Position numbers and translations under genes: made by a program. Shown in pieces: positions 1-4,870 of a stretch of 5,709 nt of DNA (its first letter is position 1; each line of letters opens with the position of its first letter). The DNA is from an uncultured Verrucomicrobiota bacterium (GTDB lineage: Bacteria; Verrucomicrobiota; Kiritimatiellia; RFP12; UBA1067), in NCBI GenBank assembly GCA_946543025.1, contig CAMNLN010000233.1, positions 1-5,709 on the forward strand, in the 5' to 3' direction. The notes under the pieces were generated by a model. It was not told the DNA's origin. It made no database searches and saw only the letters and a program-made list of their open reading frames with translations.

Positions 1-1203
1 CTGCTGAAAATAGTCGAAGGACCGAACAAGGGCGCGGAAATCGCGCTCGTGGAGGATGTTGCCGTCACGGTCGGCAAGGCGGACGACTGCGACGTCATCC
101 TGGCAGATCCGACCTTGCCTGACGCACCGTTCACGATCAAGGCGACGGCTTCCGGCGTGATGTTCGACGACGAGCAGATCGAGCCGTACCACGTGAAGGC
201 GGCCGGGTCTACGGCTTTTGCCGTCGGCCCGTCCGGTGCCGCCTGGGGCGAGCTCGTCTGGCCGCAGCCGGAGAAAACGCCGGTTGAGGAAGAGCCTGAG
301 GCGGCAGACGCGGGACACGATGAAAAAGTTGCTGGGTCCGACACGCCGCCGCCCCAGTCGGAACCGGAGCCTGAAGCCGCCCCGAAGCGTCGCCGCGGCT
401 GTCTCGGTTGCCTCTTGTGGGTGGTCGTCCTGTTGCTGATCCTGCTGGGGCTCGCGTGGTTTTTCCGCGATGCGTTGCGTCCGCGGATCGAACAGTTGCT
501 GGAACGAGCGGGAGAGGCGCGCCCCGGCGCGACCGAAGGCGTTGCGGATGCGCACGAGAGCGTCCTCCCCGGCAATGGCCTCCAGGCCGTTGCCGCCAAA
601 TACGGCCTTATGTTCACAGACGACAAGGGACGCACGACCCTTTCCGGCAATTTCCGCACACGCGCCGAGCGGCTTGCGGCCACGGCCGAGGCGTATGAAT
701 GCCAGCCGGGCGTGGAGCTGGACCTGTCCGATGACGAGTCCTTCGCCACGGCGGCGACGGATGCGCTCTTCACGCTGACGGAAGGTGCGCTGAAGGTGGC
801 GGCCGCGACGAACAGGGTGGTGTCCATCACGGGCGCGGCATTGTCTGCCGCCGCGCTGAAAAAGACGCTGGAGGCGCTGAACGCCGATCTGCCGAAACTG
901 AGGAACGTGGACGTGTCGGACGTGCGGATCGGGCGGATCGTCGCCGCGCAGTCGGGCGAGTCGGTCGACCCGGACACGGGACTTCCCGTGGCGAGTCCGG
1001 TGCGCCGAAAGCCCAAGGCCGCGAGCCCAAAGCTGAACATTCCGGTCTGCGGCATCCTTACCACGCCTTATCCGTGCCTGGTCATGCAGAACGGCGCGCG
1101 CGTGCTCGAGGGTGCGATGATCGGCGATTCGACGATTCTCAAGATCACGGGCGATTCGGTCGTCGTCACCAATGCCAGCGGGAGGTTCATATGGAGGCCG
1201 TGA
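1..1203 (+). CDS. sctD: SctD, T3SS inner-membrane ring protein (5' end missing)
   Basis: SctD (YscD/PrgH/CdsD class) forms the outer of the two inner-membrane rings of the injectisome and connects cytoplasmic sorting-platform components to the periplasmic ring stack. The frame is open from base 1, so the true start lies upstream; the visible 400 residues begin inside an FHA-like domain (about residues 1-90, with LKIVEGPNKGAEI and VGKADDCDVILAD). The canonical FHA phosphopeptide-binding Ser/His positions are not apparent, as expected for a structural FHA fold. An acidic/proline linker (about 91-128) and a basic KRRR precede one membrane helix (about 134-155), giving an N-in topology. The periplasmic part (156-400) has BON/ring-building-like segments and ends in a compact conserved-looking module (PVCGILTTPYPCLV ... 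GRFIWRP). An internal GTG at 49 is not the start because the FHA domain already begins before it. The gene overlaps the next by 13 nt. Assignment rests on architecture plus operon context. Confidence 0.9.
   Translation: MLKIVEGPNKGAEIALVEDVAVTVGKADDCDVILADPTLPDAPFTIKATASGVMFDDEQIEPYHVKAAGSTAFAVGPSGAAWGELVWPQPEKTPVEEEPEAADAGHDEKVAGSDTPPPQSEPEPEAAPKRRRGCLGCLLWVVVLLLILLGLAWFFRDALRPRIEQLLERAGEARPGATEGVADAHESVLPGNGLQAVAAKYGLMFTDDKGRTTLSGNFRTRAERLAATAEAYECQPGVELDLSDDESFATAATDALFTLTEGALKVAAATNRVVSITGAALSAAALKKTLEALNADLPKLRNVDVSDVRIGRIVAAQSGESVDPDTGLPVASPVRRKPKAASPKLNIPVCGILTTPYPCLVMQNGARVLEGAMIGDSTILKITGDSVVVTNASGRFIWRP
1180..1185 (+). promoter_or_regulatory. Ribosome binding site of the sctE-like gene
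   Basis: GGGAGG lies inside the last codons of sctD, 5 nt before the ATG at 1191. It fixes the start of the small downstream gene, whose frame stays open well upstream of this ATG. Confidence 0.7.
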
Positions 1204-1427
1204 ACAAGCCGTTGCAACTCCTTGAGATCGAGAAGGAGCTGGCGGGGCCGGACAGAGAGGCGGCCCTTGTCCGCTACGACGCCGTTTTGGCCAGACTGGA
1301 GGACAGGATCGGCATGGCGATGAAGGAAGGCTTGCCTCCGGACGAATATCCGAAGGTTGAGCTTTTGCGGGAGGCGAACACTCTCGCGCGAAAAATTTTG
1401 CGGCTGACCGCCCGGGTGGGCGGGTAG
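1191..1427 (+). CDS. sctE: Small SctE-like (YscE-type) T3SS protein, probable needle co-chaperone
   Basis: A 78-residue, mostly helical, charged protein with no signal peptide or membrane segment. In Yersinia the small YscE pairs with the TPR protein YscG to hold the needle subunit YscF soluble in the cytoplasm. Here the gene sits between sctD and sctF with a YscG-like gene just beyond, the same D-E-F-G order as in Yersinia and Chlamydia. Two amphipathic helices can be read: about residues 6-44 (LLEIEKEL ... LARLEDRIGMAM) and 52-74 (EYPKVELLREANTLARKILRL), joined by a GLPPDE turn. The start at 1191 is chosen because GGGAGG precedes it and it gives a length typical of this family. It overlaps sctD by 13 nt. 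Sequence similarity in this family is weak, so the call rests mainly on size, helical pattern and position. Confidence 0.65.
   Translation: MEAVNKPLQLLEIEKELAGPDREAALVRYDAVLARLEDRIGMAMKEGLPPDEYPKVELLREANTLARKILRLTARVGG
1408..1423 (+). other. GC-rich hairpin at the end of sctE, before sctF
   Basis: CCGCCC-GGGT-GGGCGG makes a perfect 6-bp stem with a 4-nt loop, ending two bases before the sctE stop codon. There is no U-tract after it, so it is not a standard intrinsic terminator. Its place just before the separately translated needle gene would fit an mRNA-processing or stability element, which is inference only. Part of the signal may simply reflect the GC-rich codons used here. Confidence 0.4.
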
Positions 1428-1475
1428 GCGCAGAAAACGAAACCGAAAGGCGACGTTCAACAACCAAAAACAACG

Positions 1476-1482
1476 AAAGGAA
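1476..1482 (+). promoter_or_regulatory. Strong ribosome binding site of sctF in an A-rich leader
   Basis: AAAGGAA sits 7 nt before the ATG at 1489. The 61-nt spacer (1428-1488) is A-rich with only three T residues, so it should be nearly unstructured in mRNA. This suits high translation of a needle subunit needed in many copies. No convincing promoter is seen in the spacer. Confidence 0.7.
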
Positions 1483-1488
1483 ATCCAA

Positions 1489-1815
1489 ATGTCAGCACTA
1501 GGAAACACGCATCCTACGACACATCCGCAGGTGGTAGATTTTCTGGAGCGTCCGCATCGCGTAGGTTCGGACACGTCCATTGAAAACTTCATCCATACGG
1601 ATGCGGTCTACAATGCGCTCATGAACGCAACCTACCAGATGGAAGACCGTCTCAAGGAGTCCCTCAAGAACTATCAGGAACACCCGGACGTGCAGGCGAA
1701 CCTCCAGCAGCTGCAGTATGACCTGCAGCAGTGGAACCTTGCCCTCACGACGATGACGAACATCAACAAGAACATGGGCGACGCCCTCAGCTCGATCGCC
1801 TCCAACTTCCGCTGA
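1489..1815 (+). CDS. sctF: SctF, T3SS needle filament subunit
   Basis: SctF polymerises into the hollow extracellular needle. The protein is 108 residues with no classical signal peptide, as expected for a T3SS-exported substrate. The C-terminal 80 residues form the typical two-helix hairpin: helix 1 about residues 36-61 (DAVYNALMNATYQMEDRLKE), a proline turn (EHPDV, about 64-68) matching the loop of MxiH/PrgI/YscF, then helix 2 (LQQLQYDLQQWNLALTTMTN). It ends SNFR, close to the NFR terminus of MxiH and PrgI. Characterised needle proteins are about 80-90 residues; this one has roughly 25 extra, His/Pro-rich residues at the N-terminus (HPTTHP). The start is supported by a well-placed AAAGGAA. 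Base composition is visibly less GC-rich than in neighbours. The stop overlaps the start of the next gene by one base. Confidence 0.92.
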   Translation: MSALGNTHPTTHPQVVDFLERPHRVGSDTSIENFIHTDAVYNALMNATYQMEDRLKESLKNYQEHPDVQANLQQLQYDLQQWNLALTTMTNINKNMGDALSSIASNFR

Positions 1816-2183
1816 TGTTTGATCTGACGTCGGAAGAGGCGCGGCTGTTGTTGAACGTCGCCTTGATGGCAACGGGACAGAACCGTTTCCAGTCCGCCGC
1901 GAAGATTCTCGCGGCGCTGGGACGGTTCCGTCCGGAGGAGGCGTCCGTCGCATCGGCGAACGCCATCCTCTTCATCAGCATGCTCGACTTCCAGGGCGCG
2001 GTCGACTATCTCGACCGAGAGGCGATTCCGCGTTTCCCCGACGCGGCAATGCTCAAGGCGTTCAAGGGGATGGCCTTGCTGAGGATGGAGCGTAGGGCGG
2101 AAGCCCGCGAACCGCTCGAAGAGGCCGCAAACCAAACCGCCGATCCGGCGGCGGCTCAATTGGCAAAGGACTTGCTCGTATGA
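1815..2183 (+). CDS. sctG: SctG-like TPR chaperone for the needle subunit (YscG-type)
   Basis: A 122-residue all-helical protein with three TPR-like helix pairs: about residues 9-43 (LLLNVALMATGQNRF ... AALGRFRPEE), 44-76 (SANAILFISMLDFQGAVDYLD) and 77-113 (LKAFKGMALLRMERRAEAREPLEEA). YscG has about the same length and the same pattern, including an N-terminal LLxxxALxxTG segment (compared from memory). In Yersinia YscG binds the C-terminal helix of the needle protein together with YscE, preventing early polymerisation; sctE-, sctF- and sctG-like genes are adjacent here. The ATG at 1815 shares its A with the sctF stop (TGATG), and no clear Shine-Dalgarno is visible, so translation is probably coupled to sctF. 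No signal peptide or membrane helix. A generic TPR T3SS chaperone is the alternative. Confidence 0.75.
   Translation: MFDLTSEEARLLLNVALMATGQNRFQSAAKILAALGRFRPEEASVASANAILFISMLDFQGAVDYLDREAIPRFPDAAMLKAFKGMALLRMERRAEAREPLEEAANQTADPAAAQLAKDLLV
2165..2170 (+). promoter_or_regulatory. Ribosome binding site of sctI
   Basis: AAAGGA within the last codons of the sctG-like gene, 9 nt before the ATG at 2180. It supports the start that overlaps the upstream stop as ATGA. Confidence 0.6.
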
Positions 2184-2581
2184 CAGAATCGATGATCGTA
2201 GAGGCGATACGCGCCGCCCGGCCCGCGACGGCCACCGACCCGCTTGCGGCGGGAGCGACCAACGCCGTCTCCGGCGCGGCCGATCCAGACGCCGTGGCGC
2301 GCTTTCAGGCGGCCATGGGCGTGCAGGATGCAAACGGGCCAGACCCCATCCCGTTCGCGTCCGAGGCGACGGCGGCGTGGCGAAGCGCACAAGTGAACAA
2401 TCAGGGTATCCTTCACCGCATTCGTGCCCTGTCGCAGCTGGGCAGGATGCACGGTCCTTCGGCTGGCGATCTGGTGGAACTGCAGTACGAGGTGATGAAT
2501 CTGGCGTTCCAGCAAGAGGTCGTGACCAAGGTGGCCGACAAGTCGTCGAACGCCATCCAGACGCTGATCAAGAACCAGTAG
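2180..2581 (+). CDS. sctI: SctI, T3SS inner rod protein
   Basis: SctI (YscI/PrgJ/MxiI) forms the inner rod or adaptor that anchors the needle in the basal body, and is itself exported early. The 133-residue protein has the family layout. An Ala-rich disordered N-terminal region is followed by ADPDAVARFQAAM (about residues 34-46), the short DP-x-x-V-x-x-F segment usual in SctI. The C-terminal amphipathic helix (about 100-133; VELQYEVMNLAFQQEVVTKV and the final SSNAIQTLIKNQ) closely matches the YscI/PrgJ polymerisation helix and its KT/KNQ-type end. The start overlaps the sctG-like stop by 4 nt (ATGA) and has AAAGGA upstream. Yersinia has YscH between G and I; that gene is absent here. No promoter or terminator is evident on either side. 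Confidence 0.88.
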   Translation: MTESMIVEAIRAARPATATDPLAAGATNAVSGAADPDAVARFQAAMGVQDANGPDPIPFASEATAAWRSAQVNNQGILHRIRALSQLGRMHGPSAGDLVELQYEVMNLAFQQEVVTKVADKSSNAIQTLIKNQ

Positions 2582-2648
2582 GCTGCCAGATGGTTCTGGA
2601 AATGCTCGGCACGCGAGTTCATCAGGAATGGCTCGGACAACCGGAATC

Positions 2649-2653
2649 GAGGA
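2649..2653 (+). promoter_or_regulatory. Ribosome binding site that decides the sctJ start
   Basis: GAGGA ends directly at the upstream ATG (2654) but is 6 nt from the second ATG (2660). Spacing therefore favours 2660, which also gives a cleaner lipoprotein signal peptide beginning MKKVK. Confidence 0.7.
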
Positions 2654-2659
2654 ATGCAG

Positions 2660-3253
2660 ATGAAAAAAGTTAAAACCATGGCTGCTCTCGCCGCGCTTCT
2701 GCTTTGCGCTGGCTGCGAGAAGGAGACGACGCTCCACGCGGGACTGGAGGAGCGGCAGGCCAACCTGGTGATGGCCGCGCTCTTGGGCGACGGCATCAAT
2801 TGCCACAAGACGCCTGGCGAGGAAGGCACGTGGAACGTGATGGTGGACGAGTCGAAGTTCGCCGCCGCCGTGAACCTGCTGGAGCGGAAGGGACTTCCCC
2901 GCCGTGCCCACCAGGGCATCGGCGAGGTGTTCAAGAAGACGGGAATGATCAGTTCGCCGTCCGAAGAGCGCATTCGCTTCATGGACGCGCTCGCGCAGGA
3001 TCTTTCGCGGACGATTTCCTGCATCGACGGCGTGATCGACGCGCGCGTGCACGTGGTCCTGCCCGAAAACGATCCTTTCGCCCGTAACGCGCTTCCCAGC
3101 TCTGCGGCGGTGGCGATCCGTTCGCGCTGGGACGCCGACCTGACCGATCTGGTGCCGTCCATCAAGGGACTCGTGAAAAACGCGATCGAGGGCCTGACCC
3201 CCGAGAAGATCATGGTGACGATATTCCGCGACAGTCCTCCGAAGAAACAATGA
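2660..3253 (+). CDS. sctJ: SctJ, T3SS inner-membrane ring lipoprotein
   Basis: SctJ (YscJ/PrgK/EscJ, related to flagellar FliF) forms the inner ring in the periplasmic face of the inner membrane. The 197-residue protein starts with a lipoprotein signal peptide (MKKVKTMAALAALLLCAGC), with lipid attachment expected at Cys19; residue -3 is Cys, an unusual lipobox position. Ring-building motif 1 spans about 25-82 (LVMAALLGDGI ... WNVMVDESKFAAAVNLLERK, GLP). Then comes EVFKKTGMISSPSEERIRF (about 89-107). Ring-building motif 2 spans about 108-188 (IDGVIDARVHVVLPENDPF, SSAAVAIR, IKGLVKNAIEGLTPEKIMV). All are strong family signatures. It stops after RDSPPKKQ with no C-terminal membrane helix, unlike YscJ or PrgK and like EscJ. 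Two further periplasmic cysteines are present, C48 and C121. It overlaps the next gene by 4 nt (ATGA). Confidence 0.95.
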   Translation: MKKVKTMAALAALLLCAGCEKETTLHAGLEERQANLVMAALLGDGINCHKTPGEEGTWNVMVDESKFAAAVNLLERKGLPRRAHQGIGEVFKKTGMISSPSEERIRFMDALAQDLSRTISCIDGVIDARVHVVLPENDPFARNALPSSAAVAIRSRWDADLTDLVPSIKGLVKNAIEGLTPEKIMVTIFRDSPPKKQ

Positions 3254-3591
3254 GCAACGACGAGCGACAGTTCCTGCTGACGGCCGTATGGATGTTCATG
3301 CGGCACGGGCAGCCTACGCGTGCGCGCAACCTTTGCGAGGCGCTCGTGGAGGAGGATCCGCGCGACGGCGTTGCCGCTGTCGCGCTGGCGGAACTGCTGC
3401 TCGACGTGGGCGACGCGACGCGCGCGATCGAGGTGTTGCGGACGGCCGACATCTCCTCCGAACTGTCACACGCCGAGGCCGTGCTTGAGACGCGTGCCCT
3501 GCAGTTCCTCGGGCGAAAAGACGAGGCGGCGGCCCGCTGGAGAAGGTACCTTGAGGTTCGGAAAGGAGCGGCGCGTCAATGGGTGAGCTGA
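3250..3591 (+). CDS. Small TPR T3SS chaperone, SctY/YscY-like candidate
   Basis: A 113-residue helical protein with tandem TPR-like hairpins: about residues 6-37 (FLLTAVWMFMRHGQPTRARN ... LVEEDP), 40-70 (AALAELLLDVGDATRAIEVL-like pattern) and 72-106 (LETRALQFLGRKDEAAARWR, then RYLEV). The opening FLLxxxWxxxxxG, the RAxxL and ALxxxxP spacing, and the closing G-x-x-x-x-A then YLE pattern resemble YscY of the Ysc system, as I remember that sequence. YscY works with the exported protein YscX and the export gate SctV. The gene overlaps sctJ by ATGA and sctK by 13 nt, so it is part of the operon, but it is in an unusual place for a YscY homologue. A second YscG-like chaperone or another TPR protein is possible. 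No Shine-Dalgarno is obvious; translation is likely coupled to sctJ. Confidence 0.6.
   Translation: MSNDERQFLLTAVWMFMRHGQPTRARNLCEALVEEDPRDGVAAVALAELLLDVGDATRAIEVLRTADISSELSHAEAVLETRALQFLGRKDEAAARWRRYLEVRKGAARQWVS
3563..3568 (+). promoter_or_regulatory. Ribosome binding site of sctK
   Basis: AAGGAG inside the end of the TPR gene, 10 nt before the ATG at 3579. It supports a start that overlaps the upstream gene by 13 nt. Confidence 0.65.
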
Positions 3592-4259
3592 TCGGCATCG
3601 AAAACGCCCGTGCCCTTGTTGCCGATCAGGCGCTTTGGCCGCGCGTGCGCGATTTTCTCTGGGACTTCGCGCCGCAGATCCACGCCAGTTGGCTGGAGGA
3701 CCTGGATGCTCCGCTCGCGTCTGCCGTTTCTCGTCTGATGTCCAGCCCCCGTATCAAGCGCGCCATCCTCTCCTCGCTTGGCGTAGAGCCGTGCTTCCAC
3801 TCCTTCCCGAAGGATGACTGGAGCCGACTCCTGTTGTTGGACGGCGCTATGCTCGAGTCGATAGCCAAGTGGTTGGGCGCGCTCGTCTGCGCCGACAGGC
3901 TTCGCGGCGTCACCAGTGGCGCGGAAGTGCGAGCCCTCAAGGCCGCCTTGCCGGGAATCTACCCCGAAGTGTTTGGATACACGGCGTACTTTAAGGGATT
4001 GAAGATTGAAGATTTGGGAATGAAGGTCGAAGAGGGGAGCTTTGGCGAGATAGGGGTGCTGGGCGGGCGCATCCTTTTGTCCCTTTTGGAATCTCTTCCC
4101 GCGCCTCTTGTCGCGCGTCTCAAGCTGAAGCTCCCAAAGGTGTATTCAGGCGATTCATCTTCTGGTGTCAATCTTCAATCTCCGATCTTCAATCTTCAAT
4201 TTCTCGCACGGCTCCTCAAGCTCAAATTCCCGGAGGCTTATTCGCTATGCTGCTCGTGA
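3579..4259 (+). CDS. sctK: SctK, T3SS sorting platform protein
   Basis: SctK (YscK/OrgA/MxiK class) links the cytoplasmic sorting platform (SctQ, SctL, SctN) to the cytoplasmic domain of SctD. The 226-residue protein is soluble, with no signal peptide or membrane helix. The best-supported part is about residues 80-138, including DDWSRLLLLDGAMLESIAKW, CADRLRGVTSGAEVRALKA and YPEVFGYTAYF, which fits the YscK family's helical core, and a later LGGRILLSLLESLPAPLVAR. The position before sctL and sctN agrees. The last third is odd. Residues about 140-145 and 197-208 are encoded by opposing heptamer repeats, and the tail ARLKLKLPKVYS is followed 32 codons later by the similar ARLLKLKFPEAYS. This suggests a lengthened C-terminus. 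It overlaps sctL by 13 nt. The start is set by AAGGAG. Confidence 0.82.
   Translation: MGELIGIENARALVADQALWPRVRDFLWDFAPQIHASWLEDLDAPLASAVSRLMSSPRIKRAILSSLGVEPCFHSFPKDDWSRLLLLDGAMLESIAKWLGALVCADRLRGVTSGAEVRALKAALPGIYPEVFGYTAYFKGLKIEDLGMKVEEGSFGEIGVLGGRILLSLLESLPAPLVARLKLKLPKVYSGDSSSGVNLQSPIFNLQFLARLLKLKFPEAYSLCCS
3994..4204 (+). repeat. Inverted heptamer repeat inside the 3' part of sctK
   Basis: ATTGAAGATTGAAGAT (3998-4013) and its exact reverse complement ATCTTCAATCTTCAAT (4185-4200) form a perfect 16-bp inverted repeat. Counting G-U pairs, the RNA stem extends to 21 bp (3994-4014 with 4184-4204) around a 169-nt loop. Each arm is about two copies of a heptamer (TTGAAGA / TCTTCAA). A further partial copy, CAATCTTCAATC at 4169-4180, could also pair with the left arm over 12 bp. 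The repeats are AT-rich against the GC-rich surroundings. Confidence 0.8.
4119..4243 (+). repeat. Imperfect direct duplication of the sctK tail
   Basis: Bases 4119-4147 and 4215-4243 match at 22 of 29 positions without gaps, offset by 96 nt (32 codons, in frame). They encode RLKLKLPKVYS and LLKLKFPEAYS. The second copy also carries the GGAGG that serves sctL. The right-hand heptamer repeats (4169-4200) lie between the two copies. Confidence 0.6.
4232..4236 (+). promoter_or_regulatory. Ribosome binding site of sctL
   Basis: GGAGG, 10 nt before the ATG at 4247, located inside the second copy of the duplicated sctK tail and 27 nt after the end of the inverted repeat. Confidence 0.65.
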
Positions 4260-4870
4260 ACAAACAGAATCTCCAGCTTGTCTCCGACCGGCGCCTCGTG
4301 AAGGCGGCGGACATGGCCACCGCCCAGACGGCGACGGAGATCATTGCCGCGGCGGAGGCCGAAGCGGCTCGCATCCGCGAGGAAGCCAAGGCCGCATTCG
4401 AGGAGGAAAAGAAGAAGGGGTACGAGAAGGGTCTGGCCGACGGCAAGCTTGAGATTTCCATGCAGAAGCTCGATTTGGTCGATTCGTCCGTCGCGTTCAT
4501 GGAGTCCGTGGAAGACAAGATGGCGGACGTGGTGCTGAAAGCGCTCAAGTCGTGCGTGGTGGAGATCGGCGACAAGGAGATGGTGATGCAGATCGTCCGC
4601 AAGACGATGAACGCCGTCATCCGCACGCAGCGTCAGGTCACGTTGAAGGTCGCGCCGGAGATGGTGGAGGTGGTGCGCGCGCGCGTCTCGGATCTGAAGG
4701 CCGCCTACGCCACGATCGAGACGCTGGACGTGGTGGAGGATCCGCGCCTCAAGGGCACGGCATGCGTGCTGGAGACGGAAGCTGGCGTCGCCGAGGCGTC
4801 CGCCGAGACGCAGATCGCCGCCATCGAAAAATCGATTCAGAAGCATATCAAGAACCATGGAGGCGCCTAG
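4247..4870 (+). CDS. sctL: SctL, T3SS ATPase stator/regulator (FliH-like)
   Basis: SctL (YscL/EscL, related to flagellar FliH and the V/F-ATPase stator) dimerises, binds the N-terminus of the SctN ATPase and ties it to SctQ in the sorting platform. The 207-residue cytoplasmic protein begins with LVNKQNLQLVSDRRLVKAAD, the usual short N-terminal segment. A long charged coiled coil follows (about residues 25-90; AAAEAEAARIREEAKAAFEEE). It contains a G-x-x-x-G-x-x-x-G run at G58, G62 and G66, a hallmark of FliH-type proteins. The C-terminal globular half (about 95-205) includes RTQRQVTLKVAP, DPRLKGTACVLETEAG and a final helix, as in FliH/SctL. The length is normal. The start is chosen for GGAGG at 10 nt and the 13-nt overlap with sctK. 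sctN follows directly, as expected for partner proteins. Confidence 0.92.
   Translation: MLLVNKQNLQLVSDRRLVKAADMATAQTATEIIAAAEAEAARIREEAKAAFEEEKKKGYEKGLADGKLEISMQKLDLVDSSVAFMESVEDKMADVVLKALKSCVVEIGDKEMVMQIVRKTMNAVIRTQRQVTLKVAPEMVEVVRARVSDLKAAYATIETLDVVEDPRLKGTACVLETEAGVAEASAETQIAAIEKSIQKHIKNHGGA

Noticed and set aside
49..1203. GTG at 49 as the start of sctD
   Set aside because: The frame is open to base 1 and the upstream residues (LKIVEGPNKGAEI) are the expected first strand of the FHA-like domain.
1408..1423. Intrinsic terminator at the end of sctE
   Set aside because: The stem is short (6 bp) and is not followed by a run of T; the downstream genes belong to the same functional unit.
1674..2390. 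Minus-strand frame of 238 codons
   Set aside because: Runs opposite sctF, the sctG-like gene and sctI; the protein is Arg/Pro-rich and shows no motif.
2590..2673. Short frame of 27 codons in the sctI-sctJ gap, starting MVLEMLG
   Set aside because: No Shine-Dalgarno before its ATG, it runs into the start of sctJ, and it has no recognisable features. The 78-nt gap otherwise shows only the sctJ ribosome binding site.
2156..3250. Long open frame on the minus strand (364 codons)
   Set aside because: It lies opposite sctI and sctJ, which are clearly recognisable. Its translation is low-complexity and Arg/His/Leu-rich without family motifs, typical of antisense frames in GC-rich DNA.
2413..3306. 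Second long minus-strand frame (297 codons)
   Set aside because: Also opposite sctI and sctJ, with no recognisable domains; two overlapping antisense frames over the same genes point to a composition artefact.
3998..4200. Insertion sequence or transposon remnant in sctK
   Set aside because: The inverted arms resemble terminal repeats, but the interior is continuous SctK-like coding sequence, has no transposase signal, and no target-site duplication is evident.
4238..4858. Minus-strand frame of 206 codons opposite sctL
   Set aside because: Its His/Leu/Arg repeats mirror the Lys/Glu/Ala coiled-coil codons of sctL; no independent support.
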